DNA of 64,000 bases from Rothia nasimurium (GCF_928382285.1 NZ_CAKMSS010000001.1:496001-560000); one strand, 5' to 3'. Positions 1 through 10,748 are shown, counted from the stretch's first letter. Made by a program: numbers and translations. Notes: generated by a model not told the origin, from the sequence alone.

Positions 1-764
1 GCAACCACCTGCCCCTGGCGTCTGAGCAGGTTGGCTGACTCCCTATCCTTCAGCGGCACATCTAGCGGTAATTCACCGGCCCGCTCGGCACTGGCCTGTT
101 CGGTCAAAACTGCAAGCCGTTCAATCGCCTTAGCTGTAGTGCGGGGGCGCTCAACGTAGTGCAGTTTGCCATCGAGCACGGTAGCCACAGGCCGAATCTG
201 AAACATCTGGCCCACCATAGCTAGAGCGGGGCTGACGCGTCCGCCCCGTTTAAGAGCGTCCAGGGTAGGGATAAAGAAAAAGAGCTCGGTAGAAGCACAG
301 AGCTCCTCGGCTACAGCGGTGGCCTGCTCTAAGTCCTGCTCGCGGGCAAGGAGGCGGTGCAGGCGGAGCACGGGCTCCCCCAGCCCCATCGCCAAGTTGA
401 GCGAGTCAACTACCACCACCGGCACATCGACCAGTTGCGCCGCTAAACGGGCCGCATCGCAGGTACCCGACAGCTCCCCCGATAAGTGAACCGAGATAAT
501 CGCAGTGTAGCCCTGGGCTGCCAGCTGCTCGTAGACGTCCACCAGGGCACCCGGCGCAACGCCGGAGGTCAGCACCTGCTCCCCCTGAACATGAGCTAAA
601 GCGATAGCGGCATCTATCTGATCGGCCGGTAAGTCATTCAAAGCACGGTCGCCCACGGTGACCGGTAGCTCAACCAGACTAAACCCGCCTTCGGCCTTGA
701 GCTCTTCAAGGGTAGCGGCGGGCAGGGCAGCAGACGAATCGGTGACCAGGGCTATAGAACGCAC
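1..764 (-). CDS. DegV family fatty-acid-binding protein, C-terminus cut by window edge
   Basis: The reading frame starts at a GTG (762-764) and stays open to base 1, giving 254 visible codons; the end lies outside the window. The N-terminus reads MRSIALVTDSSAALPAATLEE, the typical DegV start, followed by TSGVAPGALVDVYEQL and a SGELSGTCDAARLAA segment, the ligand-contact region. DegV proteins bind fatty acids; in Gram-positives relatives supply a fatty-acid kinase, but no kinase is visible here. The gene lies downstream of leuS on the same strand, beyond a terminator, so it is probably transcribed separately. Family call is solid; the physiological ligand is unknown. Confidence 0.88.
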   Translation of the reverse strand, partial: MRSIALVTDSSAALPAATLEELKAEGGFSLVELPVTVGDRALNDLPADQIDAAIALAHVQGEQVLTSGVAPGALVDVYEQLAAQGYTAIISVHLSGELSGTCDAARLAAQLVDVPVVVVDSLNLAMGLGEPVLRLHRLLAREQDLEQATAVAEELCASTELFFFIPTLDALKRGGRVSPALAMVGQMFQIRPVATVLDGKLHYVERPRTTAKAIERLAVLTEQASAERAGELPLDVPLKDRESANLLRRQGQVV

Positions 765-830
765 CTCACTACTCTACCGCCTAGCCAAGCCCTTGGAGTG
801 ACTCAGTCCATAGCAATCACCCAAAAGATA

Positions 831-870
831 AAAAATCGGGTGCTCCCTCACTGCGGAAGAAGCACCCGAT
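831..870 (-). terminator. Rho-independent terminator after leuS
   Basis: A perfect 10-bp inverted repeat ATCGGGTGCT / AGCACCCGAT (835-844 and 861-870), read on the minus strand, is followed by a T-rich run. It sits 20 bases after the leuS stop and separates leuS from the DegV gene. Confidence 0.85.
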
Positions 871-889
871 GATATCTATCTAGATCTCA

Positions 890-3385
890 CTAGATCACAA
901 TGTTGACCAGCTTGGGGGCACGCACAATAACCTTGCGTACCTCAGCGTCGCCTAGGGCTCGCTGAACGGCCTCTGACCCCAGGGCCAGGGCTTCAAGATC
1001 GGCCTCAGAAATATCCTTGGTGACCTCCAGACGGTCCTTGACCTTGCCCTTGACCTGCACGATTGCGGTGACGGTATCGTCTACCAGCTGGGCCGGGTCG
1101 ACCTCGGGCCAGCCTGCAGTCAGTACCGGGGTATCGTGGCCGAGCAGATGCCAGGCGTCCTCTGCGGTGTAGGGGGCGTAGAGGGAGAGCAGGATGGCGA
1201 TGGTCTCAGCAGCTTCGCGGACGGCCGGGTCAGCAGCACCTGCACCGGAGTCAATGACCTTGCGGGTAGCGTTGACCAGCTCCATGGTCTTGGCCACGGC
1301 AACGTTGAACTTGCCGTTCTCTACCAGGGCATCGACGTCGTGGACGGTGCGGTGCACCAGCTTGTGCAGGGCAGCGTCGCCGCTTGCGCCGTCCGCCCCC
1401 ACCTCGCTGGTGACGTCCTGGGCAACGCGCCAGGCGCGGGCCAGGAACTTCTGCATACCTGCGGGGGAAACGTCAGCCCAGTCGACATCGTCCTCGGGCG
1501 GGGAGGCAAAGACCATGACGGTGCGGACGGCATCGACGCCGAACTTATCGAGCTGCTGGCCCAGGTCAACACCGTTACCCAGTGACTTGGACATAGCCTT
1601 ACCCTGGTTGAGCACCTGGCCCTGGTTCATCAGGGCCTTGAAGGGCTCAGAGTGTTCAATCAGGCCCAGGTCGCGGATGACCTTGGTGAAGAAGCGGGCG
1701 TAGAGCAGGTGCAGAATCGCGTGCTCAACACCGCCGACGTACATATCGACCTGGTTCCACTTCTTCATCTGCTCGGGGTCGAAGATAGCCTGGTCGTAAT
1801 TCGGTGAGACGTAGCGCAGGAAGTACCAGGAGGAATCCACGAAGGTGTCCATGGTGTCTGAGTCGCGCTTGGCGTCCTTACCGCAGACGGGGCAGGGAAC
1901 GGTGTTCCAGTCGGTAGCAGCTGCCAGGGGTGACTGGCCCTTGGGTGCCAGGTCTTCACCGGCCAGGTTGTCGGGGAGCAGGACGGGCAGCTGCTCTTCC
2001 GGAACCAGCTGTTCACCGTGCTCTTCACAGTGGATGACGGGGATGGGGCAGCCCCAGAAGCGCTGGCGGGAGAGCAGCCAGTCACGCAGGCGGAAGTTGA
2101 CCTTGCCGGTGCCTACACCCTTCTCTTCAAGAATCTCAATGGCCTTTGAGATACCGTCAGCCTTGTTCAGGCCATCCAGCGGGCCGGAGTTGATGTGCAC
2201 ACCATCGCCGGTGGTAGCGACGCCGGTTTCTGCCGGGTCGTCCTCACCGGTGTCAAGAACGGTGATGACGGGGATATCGAACTTGCGAGCGAAGTCCAGG
2301 TCGCGCTGGTCGTGGGCGGGAACCGCCATCAGCGCACCGGTACCGTAGTCAGCCAGGGCGTAGTCAGAGGCCCACAGGGGCAGCTTATCGCCGGTCAGGG
2401 GGTTGATGGCGTAACGGCCCAGGAAAACGCCGGTCTTCTCGCGGTCGGTAGACTGGCGGTCGATATCCGATAGAACCTTGATCTCTTCGCGGTAGGCTTC
2501 CAGGGCTTCCCGCTGGTCGTCGGTTACCAGATCGAGGGCCAGGTCGGCGTCGGCTGCCACGATGAAGAAGGTTGCACCGTAGAGGGTATCGGGGCGGGTG
2601 GTGAACACGTCTACGGTGGTGGCGGGCTTGTTACCGGCAGCCTCAACCTCAAAAGTAACCTCGGCGCCCTCGGAGCGGCCAATCCAGTTGCGCTGCATAG
2701 CCAGCACGCGGTCGGGCCAGTGGCCCTCCAGCTCCTTCATGTCGTCCAGTAGTTCCTGGGCGTAGTCGGTGATCTTGAAGTACCACTGGTTCAGCGACTT
2801 CTTGGTCACGGGGGTGTGGCAGCGTTCGCACTCGCCGTTGACAACCTGCTCGTTGGCCAGCACGGTCTGGTCCTTGGGGCACCAGTTGACCTGGGAGTAC
2901 TTACGGTAGGCCAGCCCCTTCTTGTAGAACTGCTGGAAGAGCCACTGGGTCCACTTGTAGTATTCGGGGTCAGAGGTGTGCAGGCGGCGGGACCAGTCGG
3001 TCATAATGCCGTAGCGCTTGAAAGAGCCGGCCTGGGTCTCGATGTTCTTGTAGGTCCACTCTTTGGGGTGGGTGTTGTTCTTGATGGCTGCGTTTTCTGC
3101 GGGCAGGCCGAAGGAGTCCCAGCCGATGGGGTGCAGCACATCGTAGCCCTTTTGCTTCCAGAAGCGGGCGGTGACGTCGCCAATGGCGAAGGCTTCGGCA
3201 TGGCCCATGTGGAGGTCGCCGGAGGGGTAGGGGAACATGTCCGCGACGTAGCGGGTTTCCTTGCCTTCTTCGTTGGTGGGTTCAAAAACCTTGGTTTCTT
3301 CCCAGTAGGGCTGCCACTTGGCTTCCATGGAGCGGAAGTCCCAGGTGGTTTCGTTCTGTCCGGTAGGTTCTACCTCAGCAGTCAC
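890..3385 (-). CDS. leuS: Leucyl-tRNA synthetase
   Basis: Charges tRNA-Leu with leucine in the cytoplasm (class I synthetase). The class I signature HMGH is preceded by the usual FPYPSGDL, and AMSKS matches the KMSKS loop about 234 residues before the C-terminus. The CP1 editing region is present ([13 protein letters not shown]; the [15 protein letters not shown] stretch). I chose the GTG at 3385 because AGGAAA lies six bases upstream and the N-terminus then has family length (831 aa). A TTG at 3448 would add 21 low-complexity residues and also has an AGGAAG upstream, so it cannot be excluded. Monocistronic, with its own terminator. Confidence 0.97.
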   Translation of the reverse strand: MTAEVEPTGQNETTWDFRSMEAKWQPYWEETKVFEPTNEEGKETRYVADMFPYPSGDLHMGHAEAFAIGDVTARFWKQKGYDVLHPIGWDSFGLPAENAAIKNNTHPKEWTYKNIETQAGSFKRYGIMTDWSRRLHTSDPEYYKWTQWLFQQFYKKGLAYRKYSQVNWCPKDQTVLANEQVVNGECERCHTPVTKKSLNQWYFKITDYAQELLDDMKELEGHWPDRVLAMQRNWIGRSEGAEVTFEVEAAGNKPATTVDVFTTRPDTLYGATFFIVAADADLALDLVTDDQREALEAYREEIKVLSDIDRQSTDREKTGVFLGRYAINPLTGDKLPLWASDYALADYGTGALMAVPAHDQRDLDFARKFDIPVITVLDTGEDDPAETGVATTGDGVHINSGPLDGLNKADGISKAIEILEEKGVGTGKVNFRLRDWLLSRQRFWGCPIPVIHCEEHGEQLVPEEQLPVLLPDNLAGEDLAPKGQSPLAAATDWNTVPCPVCGKDAKRDSDTMDTFVDSSWYFLRYVSPNYDQAIFDPEQMKKWNQVDMYVGGVEHAILHLLYARFFTKVIRDLGLIEHSEPFKALMNQGQVLNQGKAMSKSLGNGVDLGQQLDKFGVDAVRTVMVFASPPEDDVDWADVSPAGMQKFLARAWRVAQDVTSEVGADGASGDAALHKLVHRTVHDVDALVENGKFNVAVAKTMELVNATRKVIDSGAGAADPAVREAAETIAILLSLYAPYTAEDAWHLLGHDTPVLTAGWPEVDPAQLVDDTVTAIVQVKGKVKDRLEVTKDISEADLEALALGSEAVQRALGDAEVRKVIVRAPKLVNIVI

Positions 3386-3561
3386 CGTGTTTCCTGTCTG
3401 TCGAGTGGTGCTTGCGCTTTTTGGGCGCGCACGAGTCTGAGCTGTCAATAGTTTGCTTCCTAGTGTACCGCGCTTGGGCCTGCTTTGCCCGGTGGCAGTT
3501 TGCCCACTGAGAAGTGGGGGGTGAGGCGGTACAGTGGTGGGGGTAGAGAGAAGGAGTCACT

Positions 3562-4479
3562 ATGTCTGCAAGCCCCCGCTCGGCCGGTGTTTTTGAGCCG
3601 GTACCTCAGCAGGTTCCTGCTGGGACGCGCTACGAGGGCTGGGTTGGTGGCACCTATAGCCGCTGGTGGGTGTATGGAAAGGCGGACGCCGCTCCCCTGG
3701 TTTTGGTGCACGGCTTTAGGGGCGATCACCACGGCCTCGAAATCATTGCCACCGGCCTGAAGGATTTTTGTGTTTATATCCCTGATCTGCCGGGCTTTGG
3801 CAAAACTGCCCCGATTGAGGGGGCTGAGCATGCGGTGAGCACCTATGCTGCCTGGTTGGTTGATTTCATTGAGACCGCTGTGGGCAGCCCGGTGCACCTG
3901 GTGGGTCACTCTTTCGGGTCGATCGTGAGCTCTTATACCGCCCTGGTGCGCCCCCATCTGGTAGAGCGTTTGACCCTGATTAACCCCATCTGTCAGCCTG
4001 CTCTTGAGGGGGACCAAAAGGTGATGAGCCGCCTGGCTGAGCTCTATTATGGTGCGGGAGCTGCCCTACCTGCTTCCCTGGGTTTTGCCCTGCTGCGCTC
4101 CCGCCTGGTGACCAGATTGAGCAGTGAGTTCATGATGAAAAATCACGACCCCGCCCTGCGCCGGTTCATCAACGGCCAGCACGATGCCTACTTCGGTGCC
4201 TTTGCCTCCCGCGAGGCGGTTCTACAGGCCTACCGGGCATCCATTAGTTCCACCGCAGCTGATTTCACCCCGGCCCTGCCGATGCCGGTCCAGCTCATTG
4301 TGGCGGAGAAGGACGACCTGGGTACTCTGGAACTCCAGCAGGCCATGGCCCGTAAGCTCCAGCGGGGGCGGCTCGACGTTATTCCCGAAGTCGGCCACCT
4401 GATTCACTACGAGACTCCCCTGCGGGCTGCTTCCCTGATTGCTGACTTTCATTCCCAAGGCCTAGAGGAGGGCAGGTAG
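3562..4479 (+). CDS. Alpha/beta hydrolase
   Basis: A 305-residue alpha/beta-hydrolase fold protein with no signal peptide. The oxyanion-hole HGFRGD segment, the nucleophile elbow GHSFG (Ser117), an acid near Asp251/252 (AEKDDLG) and His279 (VGHLIHYE) form a complete catalytic triad. The start has a strong GAAGGAG five bases upstream. One base separates its stop from the following glycosyltransferase, so the two form an operon divergent from leuS. Substrate unknown; the pairing with a glycosyltransferase may point to an envelope lipid or glycan ester, but that is inference. Confidence 0.9.
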   Translation: MSASPRSAGVFEPVPQQVPAGTRYEGWVGGTYSRWWVYGKADAAPLVLVHGFRGDHHGLEIIATGLKDFCVYIPDLPGFGKTAPIEGAEHAVSTYAAWLVDFIETAVGSPVHLVGHSFGSIVSSYTALVRPHLVERLTLINPICQPALEGDQKVMSRLAELYYGAGAALPASLGFALLRSRLVTRLSSEFMMKNHDPALRRFINGQHDAYFGAFASREAVLQAYRASISSTAADFTPALPMPVQLIVAEKDDLGTLELQQAMARKLQRGRLDVIPEVGHLIHYETPLRAASLIADFHSQGLEEGR

Positions 4480-4480
4480 C

Positions 4481-5593
4481 ATGAAACTTTTTATTGATGC
4501 CCGCTATACCCGCATCGGTTTTCACGACGGTATTAGCCGCTACACCGCGTCCTTACTCTTTGCCCTCAAGGAGCTCGCGGACGCCGGTGACCGGCGCTTG
4601 CCCGAAGGGCTGGAGCTCACCATGGTGGTGAGTGATGAACGTCAGCTTGAGATGCTCCCCGGCCTGCCGTCCGTGCAGATCTGTGCACCGACGTCCGCTC
4701 TGGAACCCGCCGCCGCCCTGCAGCTCAACCGCTACTTACCCGACGTGGTCTTCTCGCCCATGCAAACCATCGGGCTGGGTGGGCTGGGCAGGCAGTTCAA
4801 GCTGATCCTGACCCTGCACGATTTGATTTACTACTCCCACCCCACGCCGCCGGGCTTCCTCCCCCTGCCGGTTCGGCTGGGCTGGCGGGCCTTCCACACC
4901 ACCTACGCGCCCCAGCGCTACCTGCTGAACCGGGCGGACGCCGTCGCTACGGTCTCGCAGACCACGGCAGCTTTGATGCGGGAGCACGAGCTGACCACCA
5001 ACCCCATTACGGTGATACCCAACGCCCCCCAGGCTAAGGGGTTTGTGGCCCAGGAGCAGGCGCTCGAGCTGGCCCCGGACCGCACCAAAGACCTGATCTA
5101 CATGGGCTCCTTCATGCCCTACAAGAACGTTGAAACCCTCCTGCAAGCCATGAAGTTCCTGCCGGACTACCGCCTGCACCTACTCTCCAAGGCAGCCCCG
5201 GCGCGCCTGGAGGAACTTGCACCTCTCGCGGGAGAAAACGTGGTGTTCCACGGGGGAACCAGCGATGAAGACTACCGCCAGCTGCTCCGCACCGCCGCCG
5301 CTCTGCTCACTGCCTCGCGGGAAGAAGGCTACGGGCTGCCAGTGGTGGAGGCCCAGTCGGCGGGCTGCCCCGTGGTGCTGTCGGATATCCCGATTTTCCG
5401 GGAGATAGCACCCTCAGCCCTCTTTGCGGAGACCAGCTCCCCCTTTGCCTTTGCGCAGGCGGTACGCAACCTAGAAGACCGGCAAGTCCAGCAGAGAAGC
5501 ATTGTGAACGGTCTTGCGGACGCCGCCCGCTACACCTGGGAACAGAGCGCCCTCACCCTGCTGGGACTGGCCTCTTCCCTGCATCGGCAGTAG
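4481..5593 (+). CDS. GT4-type glycosyltransferase
   Basis: A 370-residue GT-B fold glycosyltransferase. The N-terminal half carries LILTLHDLIYYSHP and a DAVATVSQTTAALM segment; the C-terminal half carries GSFMPYKNVETLLQAM and the E-x7-E nucleotide-sugar motif EEGYGLPVVE (Glu282 and Glu290), typical of family 4. Translationally coupled to the hydrolase upstream (GGAGGGCAGGTAGC before ATG). No membrane span is evident, so it probably acts on the cytoplasmic face of the membrane. Donor and acceptor cannot be told from sequence. Confidence 0.9.
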   Translation: MKLFIDARYTRIGFHDGISRYTASLLFALKELADAGDRRLPEGLELTMVVSDERQLEMLPGLPSVQICAPTSALEPAAALQLNRYLPDVVFSPMQTIGLGGLGRQFKLILTLHDLIYYSHPTPPGFLPLPVRLGWRAFHTTYAPQRYLLNRADAVATVSQTTAALMREHELTTNPITVIPNAPQAKGFVAQEQALELAPDRTKDLIYMGSFMPYKNVETLLQAMKFLPDYRLHLLSKAAPARLEELAPLAGENVVFHGGTSDEDYRQLLRTAAALLTASREEGYGLPVVEAQSAGCPVVLSDIPIFREIAPSALFAETSSPFAFAQAVRNLEDRQVQQRSIVNGLADAARYTWEQSALTLLGLASSLHRQ

Positions 5594-5645
5594 AAACCTA
5601 GCCGCCCCGGGCACTTGCCCCCGCTACCCCAGGCACCGGGCAGAC

Positions 5646-7730
5646 CTAGAGAATATCGAGCCCGTCGCAGCGTATCTGCACGGGCTCACTCTTTTTCAGG
5701 GCAGCTAGCGAGGCCTTGGTGGCGCGCAGGTGGTGGGTGAGTTTGGCTCCCACGGCGTAAGGGAAGAAGATAATGGCTCGATAGAGGTCGCTGTCGGCCT
5801 CTCCTTCGTAGTAGCCGGTCGAATCGGCCAGGGGCATGGGGCCGTTGACGCGGGCCTCATCGGGCAGGGTAATAGCCTCCAAAAAGACCTGCACGGCACG
5901 CTCACTACCGGTAATGGCGGCGGTGCGGACGGCCGGGGGCAGGCCAATCTCGGCACGCTCGTCCATTTCCCAGAGGGCAAAGCCCATGGGGTCCCAGCGC
6001 ACCAGGGCTTCAAGAGCTGCCGAGGGACTGGCCGTGGTGACGACGCGGCCGCCCACGGCAAAGGAGCGCACCAGGGCTGCCGCGTTGAGCCAGCGCCGAA
6101 GGGCGGTTTCGGGGGCACGCAGGGAGTCGAACTGGAGCATCCGGTCGGCATCGAGCAGCAGGGCGGCCGCATAGCCGCCCTCAGCTACCGGTTCGCCACC
6201 GGGGGTGGCGATGACCAGGGCCGGTTCTGGGCCGATACTGGTTTTGATGTTCTCGCCGCTGGAGGTAATCACCGGGACGCCTGGGAATGCCCGACCCAGT
6301 TCTTCTGCGGTTCGCAGGGCACCGGCGATACCAGTACGCCAGCGGTTATACCCGCAGTCAAGACAGTGCCAGTGGTGGGCCAGATGGCCGCACCAGCCGC
6401 ACTGGGGGGCACTTCCCCCGGCGGGCTGGGTCAGGGGGCCGCGACAGTTATCGCAGCGGGCGGGCATGCGGCAGCGCTGGCAGGCCAGGGCGGGGATGTA
6501 GCCGGCACGGGCCACCTGGATCAGCACGGGCCCCGTAGCGAGGGCGTCCTTGGCTACGGCGAAAGCCTGGTGGGGTATGCGGGCAATCGCAGCCAGGGGG
6601 TCACGGGCAAGCTGATAGTCGTCGCCGGTGGGCATGACCCGGGGAGTAAAAGACCTGACCAGGGCTCTGTCCGCCCCCAGGAAGCTAGCCCAGCGGGTGC
6701 GAACCAGGCGGGCAGCCTCACTAGAGACCGCATACCCCATGAAGAGAGCCGCCGTTTTTTCGAGGGTGGCTCGTAGCAGAAGAACATCACGGGCCTGGCA
6801 GTAGGGGGCCCGCTGCTCAACCAGGGAAGAGTCCCCGTCATCCCAGCAGGCAACCAGACCCAGGTTTGCTACGGGAGCGTAGGCAGCTGAACGAGTACCG
6901 ATCACGATACGCACCTGGCCGCTTTGGGTTTTCAGATAACTGCGGTAGCGGGGGGTGGGCTTGTCGTTGGCGGTCAACCGCACGAAGGCGCTCTTATCTA
7001 CGAGCTCTTCGAGGGCGGCTGTGAGCCGGTCAAGGCTCTTGTGGTCTGGTACAACGGCTAGGGCTCCCCTGCCGGTGGAGGCGGTTGCTACCAGGGCGGA
7101 CGCCAGCAGCTGCTCCCAGCTCCGTTCAGGATGGGAGGGTAGCACGGCCATCACCGCCCGGGCCTGATGGCCGGCAAGCAGGTCCTCACAGAACTCAGCC
7201 CCCTGGGCATAGTCGGTAAAGCCGGTGAGGTCGGGGCAGTCTGGAATGGGCGCTTCAGCCGGGTCTTCGGCCTCTATAAAAGCTTTCTCAACGCTAGCAA
7301 CCCGCGGGGGCACAGCCAGGCGGAGCACATCGGGCACCAGCCCCGCGTAGCGCTCCGCTAGGGCGTCAGCTAACTCAAAGACTTCAGGGGTAACAACAGG
7401 CAGGGGCGAAATCACCTTGTGCAGGGGTACCAGGCGGGCGGGGGCGTCCGAATGTTCTACCCGCTCCCGCAGCCAGCCGGTGACCTCTCTTCCCCCGAAC
7501 TTAACCCTCACCCGTACCCCGGGCTGGGCCTCTTCATCAAGAGCCGCTGGCACCCGGTAGTCAAAGAGCCTATCGAGGTGGGGCACGTGGGTGTCGATGT
7601 GCACGCGGGCAATCGGCAGCTGCACCGCAGCGTCCTCGGCTGCCGTGGAGCCGACCAGGTGCGCATCGGGTATGTCGAATCCCTGCAACAAATCTGGTTG
7701 CAGGGATTCGGGGGTGGGTGCCGTTGTCAT
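5646..7730 (-). CDS. priA: PriA-like primosomal protein N', helicase motifs degenerate
   Basis: Replication-restart protein family, 694 aa. The N-terminal 3'-DNA-binding domain is recognisable (ARVHIDTHVPHLDRLFDYRVP) and the cysteine-rich zinc module is intact at about residues 415-465 (CQRCRMPARCDNC, CGWCGH, CLDCG). The helicase core is eroded: no GxxGxGKT P-loop where motif I should be (STGRGALAVVPDHKSL), and motif II reads WDDGDSS instead of DEEH. Actinobacterial PriA homologues are known to lack these motifs, so it probably acts as a DNA-binding loader rather than a motor. Last gene of the rpoZ-coaBC-metK-priA unit. Confidence 0.92.
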   Translation of the reverse strand: MTTAPTPESLQPDLLQGFDIPDAHLVGSTAAEDAAVQLPIARVHIDTHVPHLDRLFDYRVPAALDEEAQPGVRVRVKFGGREVTGWLRERVEHSDAPARLVPLHKVISPLPVVTPEVFELADALAERYAGLVPDVLRLAVPPRVASVEKAFIEAEDPAEAPIPDCPDLTGFTDYAQGAEFCEDLLAGHQARAVMAVLPSHPERSWEQLLASALVATASTGRGALAVVPDHKSLDRLTAALEELVDKSAFVRLTANDKPTPRYRSYLKTQSGQVRIVIGTRSAAYAPVANLGLVACWDDGDSSLVEQRAPYCQARDVLLLRATLEKTAALFMGYAVSSEAARLVRTRWASFLGADRALVRSFTPRVMPTGDDYQLARDPLAAIARIPHQAFAVAKDALATGPVLIQVARAGYIPALACQRCRMPARCDNCRGPLTQPAGGSAPQCGWCGHLAHHWHCLDCGYNRWRTGIAGALRTAEELGRAFPGVPVITSSGENIKTSIGPEPALVIATPGGEPVAEGGYAAALLLDADRMLQFDSLRAPETALRRWLNAAALVRSFAVGGRVVTTASPSAALEALVRWDPMGFALWEMDERAEIGLPPAVRTAAITGSERAVQVFLEAITLPDEARVNGPMPLADSTGYYEGEADSDLYRAIIFFPYAVGAKLTHHLRATKASLAALKKSEPVQIRCDGLDIL
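5658..5696 (+). terminator. Terminator of the hydrolase-glycosyltransferase operon, inside the priA 3' end
   Basis: GAGCCCGT (5658-5665) and ACGGGCTC (5680-5687) form a perfect 8-bp stem with a 14-base loop, followed by ACTCTTTTT. Read on the plus strand it ends the operon about 65 bases after its last stop codon, while the same bases encode the last residues of convergent priA. Confidence 0.75.
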
Positions 7731-7744
7731 ACAGACATTTTAGC

Positions 7745-8950
7745 CTAGAGGCCTACAGCCGCCTTGAGTTCGCTGACGCGGTTGGTGCGTTCCCAGGTGA
7801 ACTCGCGCTCTTCGCGGCCGAAGTGACCGTTGGCTGCGGTCTTGGCGTAGATAGGACGGCGCAGCTCTAGGTCGCGAATGATGGCCAGTGGGCGCAGGTC
7901 GAAGACCTCGCGGATAGCCTGTTCAATCTTGAAGGTTTCGACCTTTTCGGTGCCGAAGGTTTCAACGTAGATACCGACAGGTGCAGCCTGGCCAATAGCG
8001 TAGGCGACCTGAACCTCGGCACGGTCGGCGAGACCGGCAGCAACGATGTTCTTGGCAACCCAGCGCATGGCGTAGGCGGCAGAACGGTCAACCTTAGAGG
8101 GGTCCTTACCTGAGAAGGCACCGCCACCGTGGCGAGCCATGCCACCGTAGGTATCCACAATAATCTTGCGGCCGGTCAGACCGGCATCGCCCACGGGGCC
8201 ACCCTGAACGAAGCGACCTGCGGGGTTGATGATGAACTTGGCCTGAGACGAGTCAAAGTCGAAGCTGGCCAGAACCGGCTCAATCACGTGCTGCTGAATA
8301 TCGGCTGCAAGCTGGTCGAGATCGTAGTCTGCGGTGTGCTGGGTTGAGACCACAACGGTATCAATCATGACGGGCTTGAAGTTCTCGTCGTAGCCCAGGG
8401 TCACCTGGGTCTTACCGTCGGGGCGCAGGTTGGGCAGGGTGCCGTCCTTGCGTACCTTGGTCAGCTGCTCGGCCAGGCGGTGCGCAACGTAAATGGGGGC
8501 GGGCATGAGCACTTCGGTCTCATTGGTGGCGTAACCGAACATGATGCCCTGGTCGCCTGCGCCCTGGCGGTCCAGATCGTCGGCTGCGGTGCCCTGGCGG
8601 GCTTCAAGGGAGTTGTAAACACCCGAGTTAATGTCGGGTGACTGCTCGCCAATCGATACAGACACGCCACAGAATTCGCCGTCGAAGCCGTGGGTGGATG
8701 AGTTGTAGCCGATGTTGAGGATAGTCTTGCGCACAATGCTGGGGATATCGACGTAACCGTTGGTGGTTACCTCACCCGCTACGTGCACCTGGCCGGTGGT
8801 GACCAGGGTTTCAACCGCTACGTTTGAGAGCGGGTCAACGGTCAGCAGGGCGTCCAGGATTGAGTCAGAGATCTGGTCACAAATCTTGTCGGGGTGGCCC
8901 TCGGTCACGGACTCACTGGTGAATAAACGAAGATGATTATTTTCAGTCAC
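7745..8950 (-). CDS. metK: S-adenosylmethionine synthetase
   Basis: Makes S-adenosylmethionine from methionine and ATP. GHPDK (residues 18-22) and QISDSILDA lie in the ATP/methionine pocket, the signature [12 protein letters not shown] is near residue 130, and the P-loop-like GGGAFSGKD is near residue 278. Length (401) and full family blocks fit a functional enzyme. Starts with GTG five bases after the coaBC stop, so it is co-transcribed; no SAM riboswitch is seen in front of it. Confidence 0.98.
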   Translation of the reverse strand: MTENNHLRLFTSESVTEGHPDKICDQISDSILDALLTVDPLSNVAVETLVTTGQVHVAGEVTTNGYVDIPSIVRKTILNIGYNSSTHGFDGEFCGVSVSIGEQSPDINSGVYNSLEARQGTAADDLDRQGAGDQGIMFGYATNETEVLMPAPIYVAHRLAEQLTKVRKDGTLPNLRPDGKTQVTLGYDENFKPVMIDTVVVSTQHTADYDLDQLAADIQQHVIEPVLASFDFDSSQAKFIINPAGRFVQGGPVGDAGLTGRKIIVDTYGGMARHGGGAFSGKDPSKVDRSAAYAMRWVAKNIVAAGLADRAEVQVAYAIGQAAPVGIYVETFGTEKVETFKIEQAIREVFDLRPLAIIRDLELRRPIYAKTAANGHFGREEREFTWERTNRVSELKAAVGL

Positions 8951-8955
8951 GGTTT

Positions 8956-10254
8956 TTACTGTACTTCTCTCAGCCCGGTAGGGCTACTTGGTGAATGATT
9001 GTTGAATTCTTGCGCTATATGACGAAGTATTGCGCGGGAGACGTCGAGCTTACTGCCCTGGAGGGTTACCTCGCGGTCATTCTGGCCCGAGAGCAGGGTA
9101 ATAGTGTTGCTATCTGCCCCAAACCCCTGGGTTTCGCTCACGGTGTTCACCGCCAGGTAGTCGCAGCGCTTGCGCGCCAGCTTGGCGCGGCCGTAGTCGA
9201 GCGGGCTGGTGGTAGCATCCCCGGTCTCGGCGGCAAAACCAACGATGGTGTGGGGTGCTCGCTGCGGGTTTTCCTCGCGGTAAAGTACGGCTTCTTTGAG
9301 GACGTCGGGGTTGCGCACCAGCCTAATCACGGGGTCTTGGCCGGGGTCGTCCGTCTTTTTAATCTTGGCGTCCGCGTACTCTGCCGGCCTGAAGTCAGCC
9401 ACCGCCGCGGTCATAATCAGGACGTCGGTGGCTACCAGGTGCTCAAACACGGCTTCGCGTAGCTGCAGGGCACTCGATACCCGGGTGACCCGGTGCAGGT
9501 TATCCGGTATCTCGACCTCCACATGGGCTGCAATGAGGTGTACCTGGGCGCCGAGCTCGGTAGCAGCAGTAGCAAGGGCGATGCCCTGCTTGCCTGAGGA
9601 CCGGTTGCCCAAGAAGCGCACCGGGTCAAGGGCTTCGCGGGTACCGCCGGCTGTAATGAGCAGTCGCTGCCCAGCTAGGGGCTGCTCCCCTGTCTCAACC
9701 GACTGGCCCTCCCCCGCGGCGTCCTGATTCCAGCCCAAAATGGTTAGGGCCTGGGCATAGATATCCTCGGGTTCAGGCAGGCGCCCCACGCCGGAGTCGG
9801 GGCCGGTCAGACGGCCCACGGCAGGCTCGATCACGTGGTAGCCGTAGGATTTCAGGGTCGCTACGTTAGCCTGGGTAGCCGGGTGCTCCCACATCTGAGT
9901 GTGCATCGCCGGCGCTAAAATGACCGGGGCGTGAGTGGTCAGCACGGTTGCGGTCAGCAGGTCGTTAGCCCGCCCAGCCGCTAAACGGGCCATGAGGTCG
10001 GCTGTCGCCGGGGCAACAATCACAGCGTCAGCCTGCTCAGCCTGCCGCACATGATTGACCTCGGGAACCCGCTCAAAGACGTCCACCGACACCGGGTTGC
10101 CGCTCAGGGCTTCAAGAGTAGGCTGCCCCACAAACTTGAGGGCAGCCTCGGTGGGCACCGCAATAACCTCGTGCCCGGCCTTACCAAAAAGACGAAGGAG
10201 CATTGCCGCCTTATAGGCAGCAATGCCCCCTCCAATGCCAATAACAACTCGCAT
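8956..10254 (-). CDS. coaBC: Bifunctional phosphopantothenoylcysteine decarboxylase / phosphopantothenate-cysteine ligase
   Basis: Carries out two consecutive steps of coenzyme A synthesis. The N-terminal CoaC half has the FMN-binding [11 protein letters not shown] (about 6-16), the active-site [19 protein letters not shown] region and the PAMHTQMW segment. The CoaB half begins near residue 195 with [27 protein letters not shown] and contains the lysine-rich KIKKTD patch used for CTP binding. 432 aa, slightly above average. Sits 13 bases after rpoZ and 5 before metK. Confidence 0.97.
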   Translation of the reverse strand: MRVVIGIGGGIAAYKAAMLLRLFGKAGHEVIAVPTEAALKFVGQPTLEALSGNPVSVDVFERVPEVNHVRQAEQADAVIVAPATADLMARLAAGRANDLLTATVLTTHAPVILAPAMHTQMWEHPATQANVATLKSYGYHVIEPAVGRLTGPDSGVGRLPEPEDIYAQALTILGWNQDAAGEGQSVETGEQPLAGQRLLITAGGTREALDPVRFLGNRSSGKQGIALATAATELGAQVHLIAAHVEVEIPDNLHRVTRVSSALQLREAVFEHLVATDVLIMTAAVADFRPAEYADAKIKKTDDPGQDPVIRLVRNPDVLKEAVLYREENPQRAPHTIVGFAAETGDATTSPLDYGRAKLARKRCDYLAVNTVSETQGFGADSNTITLLSGQNDREVTLQGSKLDVSRAILRHIAQEFNNHSPSSPTGLREVQ

Positions 10255-10267
10255 GAGCTACTGCAGA

Positions 10268-10654
10268 TTAGGCCTGATCTGCATCTTCAGCGTCGACGTA
10301 TTCAACGAAGGGCTCGTCGATGTAGAAGTCGCCACCGGCCAGGAATGCGCTGGGCTCATCCTCGTGCAGCAGGGTGCCGTTTTCATCGAACTGGCCATCA
10401 GTAATATGGCGGGCCTCAATCAGGCCTTCGTTGATTTCACGCATAGCCACAGAGAGCGACTTCTCGTTGGGCTCAGAATCTACCAGGGGGCCTACGTGAT
10501 CGTACAGGTTCTCGTGAAGCTGTGAGTAGTAGGCGTTAATCTGGCGAGCACGGCGAGCACCAAAAATCACCAGACCGTACTTCGACTCAGCTTTTTGGAT
10601 CAGAGCGTCTGCGCTGGGATTGATGATACCTTCATCGTTGTGTGCGTTTGCCAC
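10268..10654 (-). CDS. rpoZ: RNA polymerase omega subunit
   Basis: Small RNA polymerase assembly subunit. The conserved block [22 protein letters not shown] and the [10 protein letters not shown] segment identify it. I prefer the GTG at 10654 (128 aa) because GGAG lies six bases upstream; the ATG at 10666 adds four residues (MESY) and has no clear Shine-Dalgarno. The acidic C-terminal tail ([26 protein letters not shown]) is longer than in many omegas. First gene of a unit with its own promoter; coaBC, metK and priA follow. Confidence 0.95.
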   Translation of the reverse strand: MANAHNDEGIINPSADALIQKAESKYGLVIFGARRARQINAYYSQLHENLYDHVGPLVDSEPNEKSLSVAMREINEGLIEARHITDGQFDENGTLLHEDEPSAFLAGGDFYIDEPFVEYVDAEDADQA

Positions 10655-10718
10655 GTAAGACTCCATCTTGACTGTGCTTGCTCACCACCGGGTCTACCGG
10701 TGGCATAAAACTCTACCT

Positions 10719-10747
10719 ATACTATCGGTCAACCGTTTTTTTGTCAC
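10719..10747 (-). promoter_or_regulatory. Promoter of the rpoZ-coaBC-metK-priA unit
   Basis: On the minus strand GTGACA (10747-10742), a 17-base spacer, then TAGTAT (10724-10719) give a good sigma-A type promoter. Transcription would start near 10712, about 45-55 bases before rpoZ. Confidence 0.7.
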
Positions 10748-10748
10748 G

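Noticed and set aside
5730..6776. Plus-strand open frame of 348 codons opposite priA
   Set aside because: Antisense of a conserved gene, Gly-rich without domain content.
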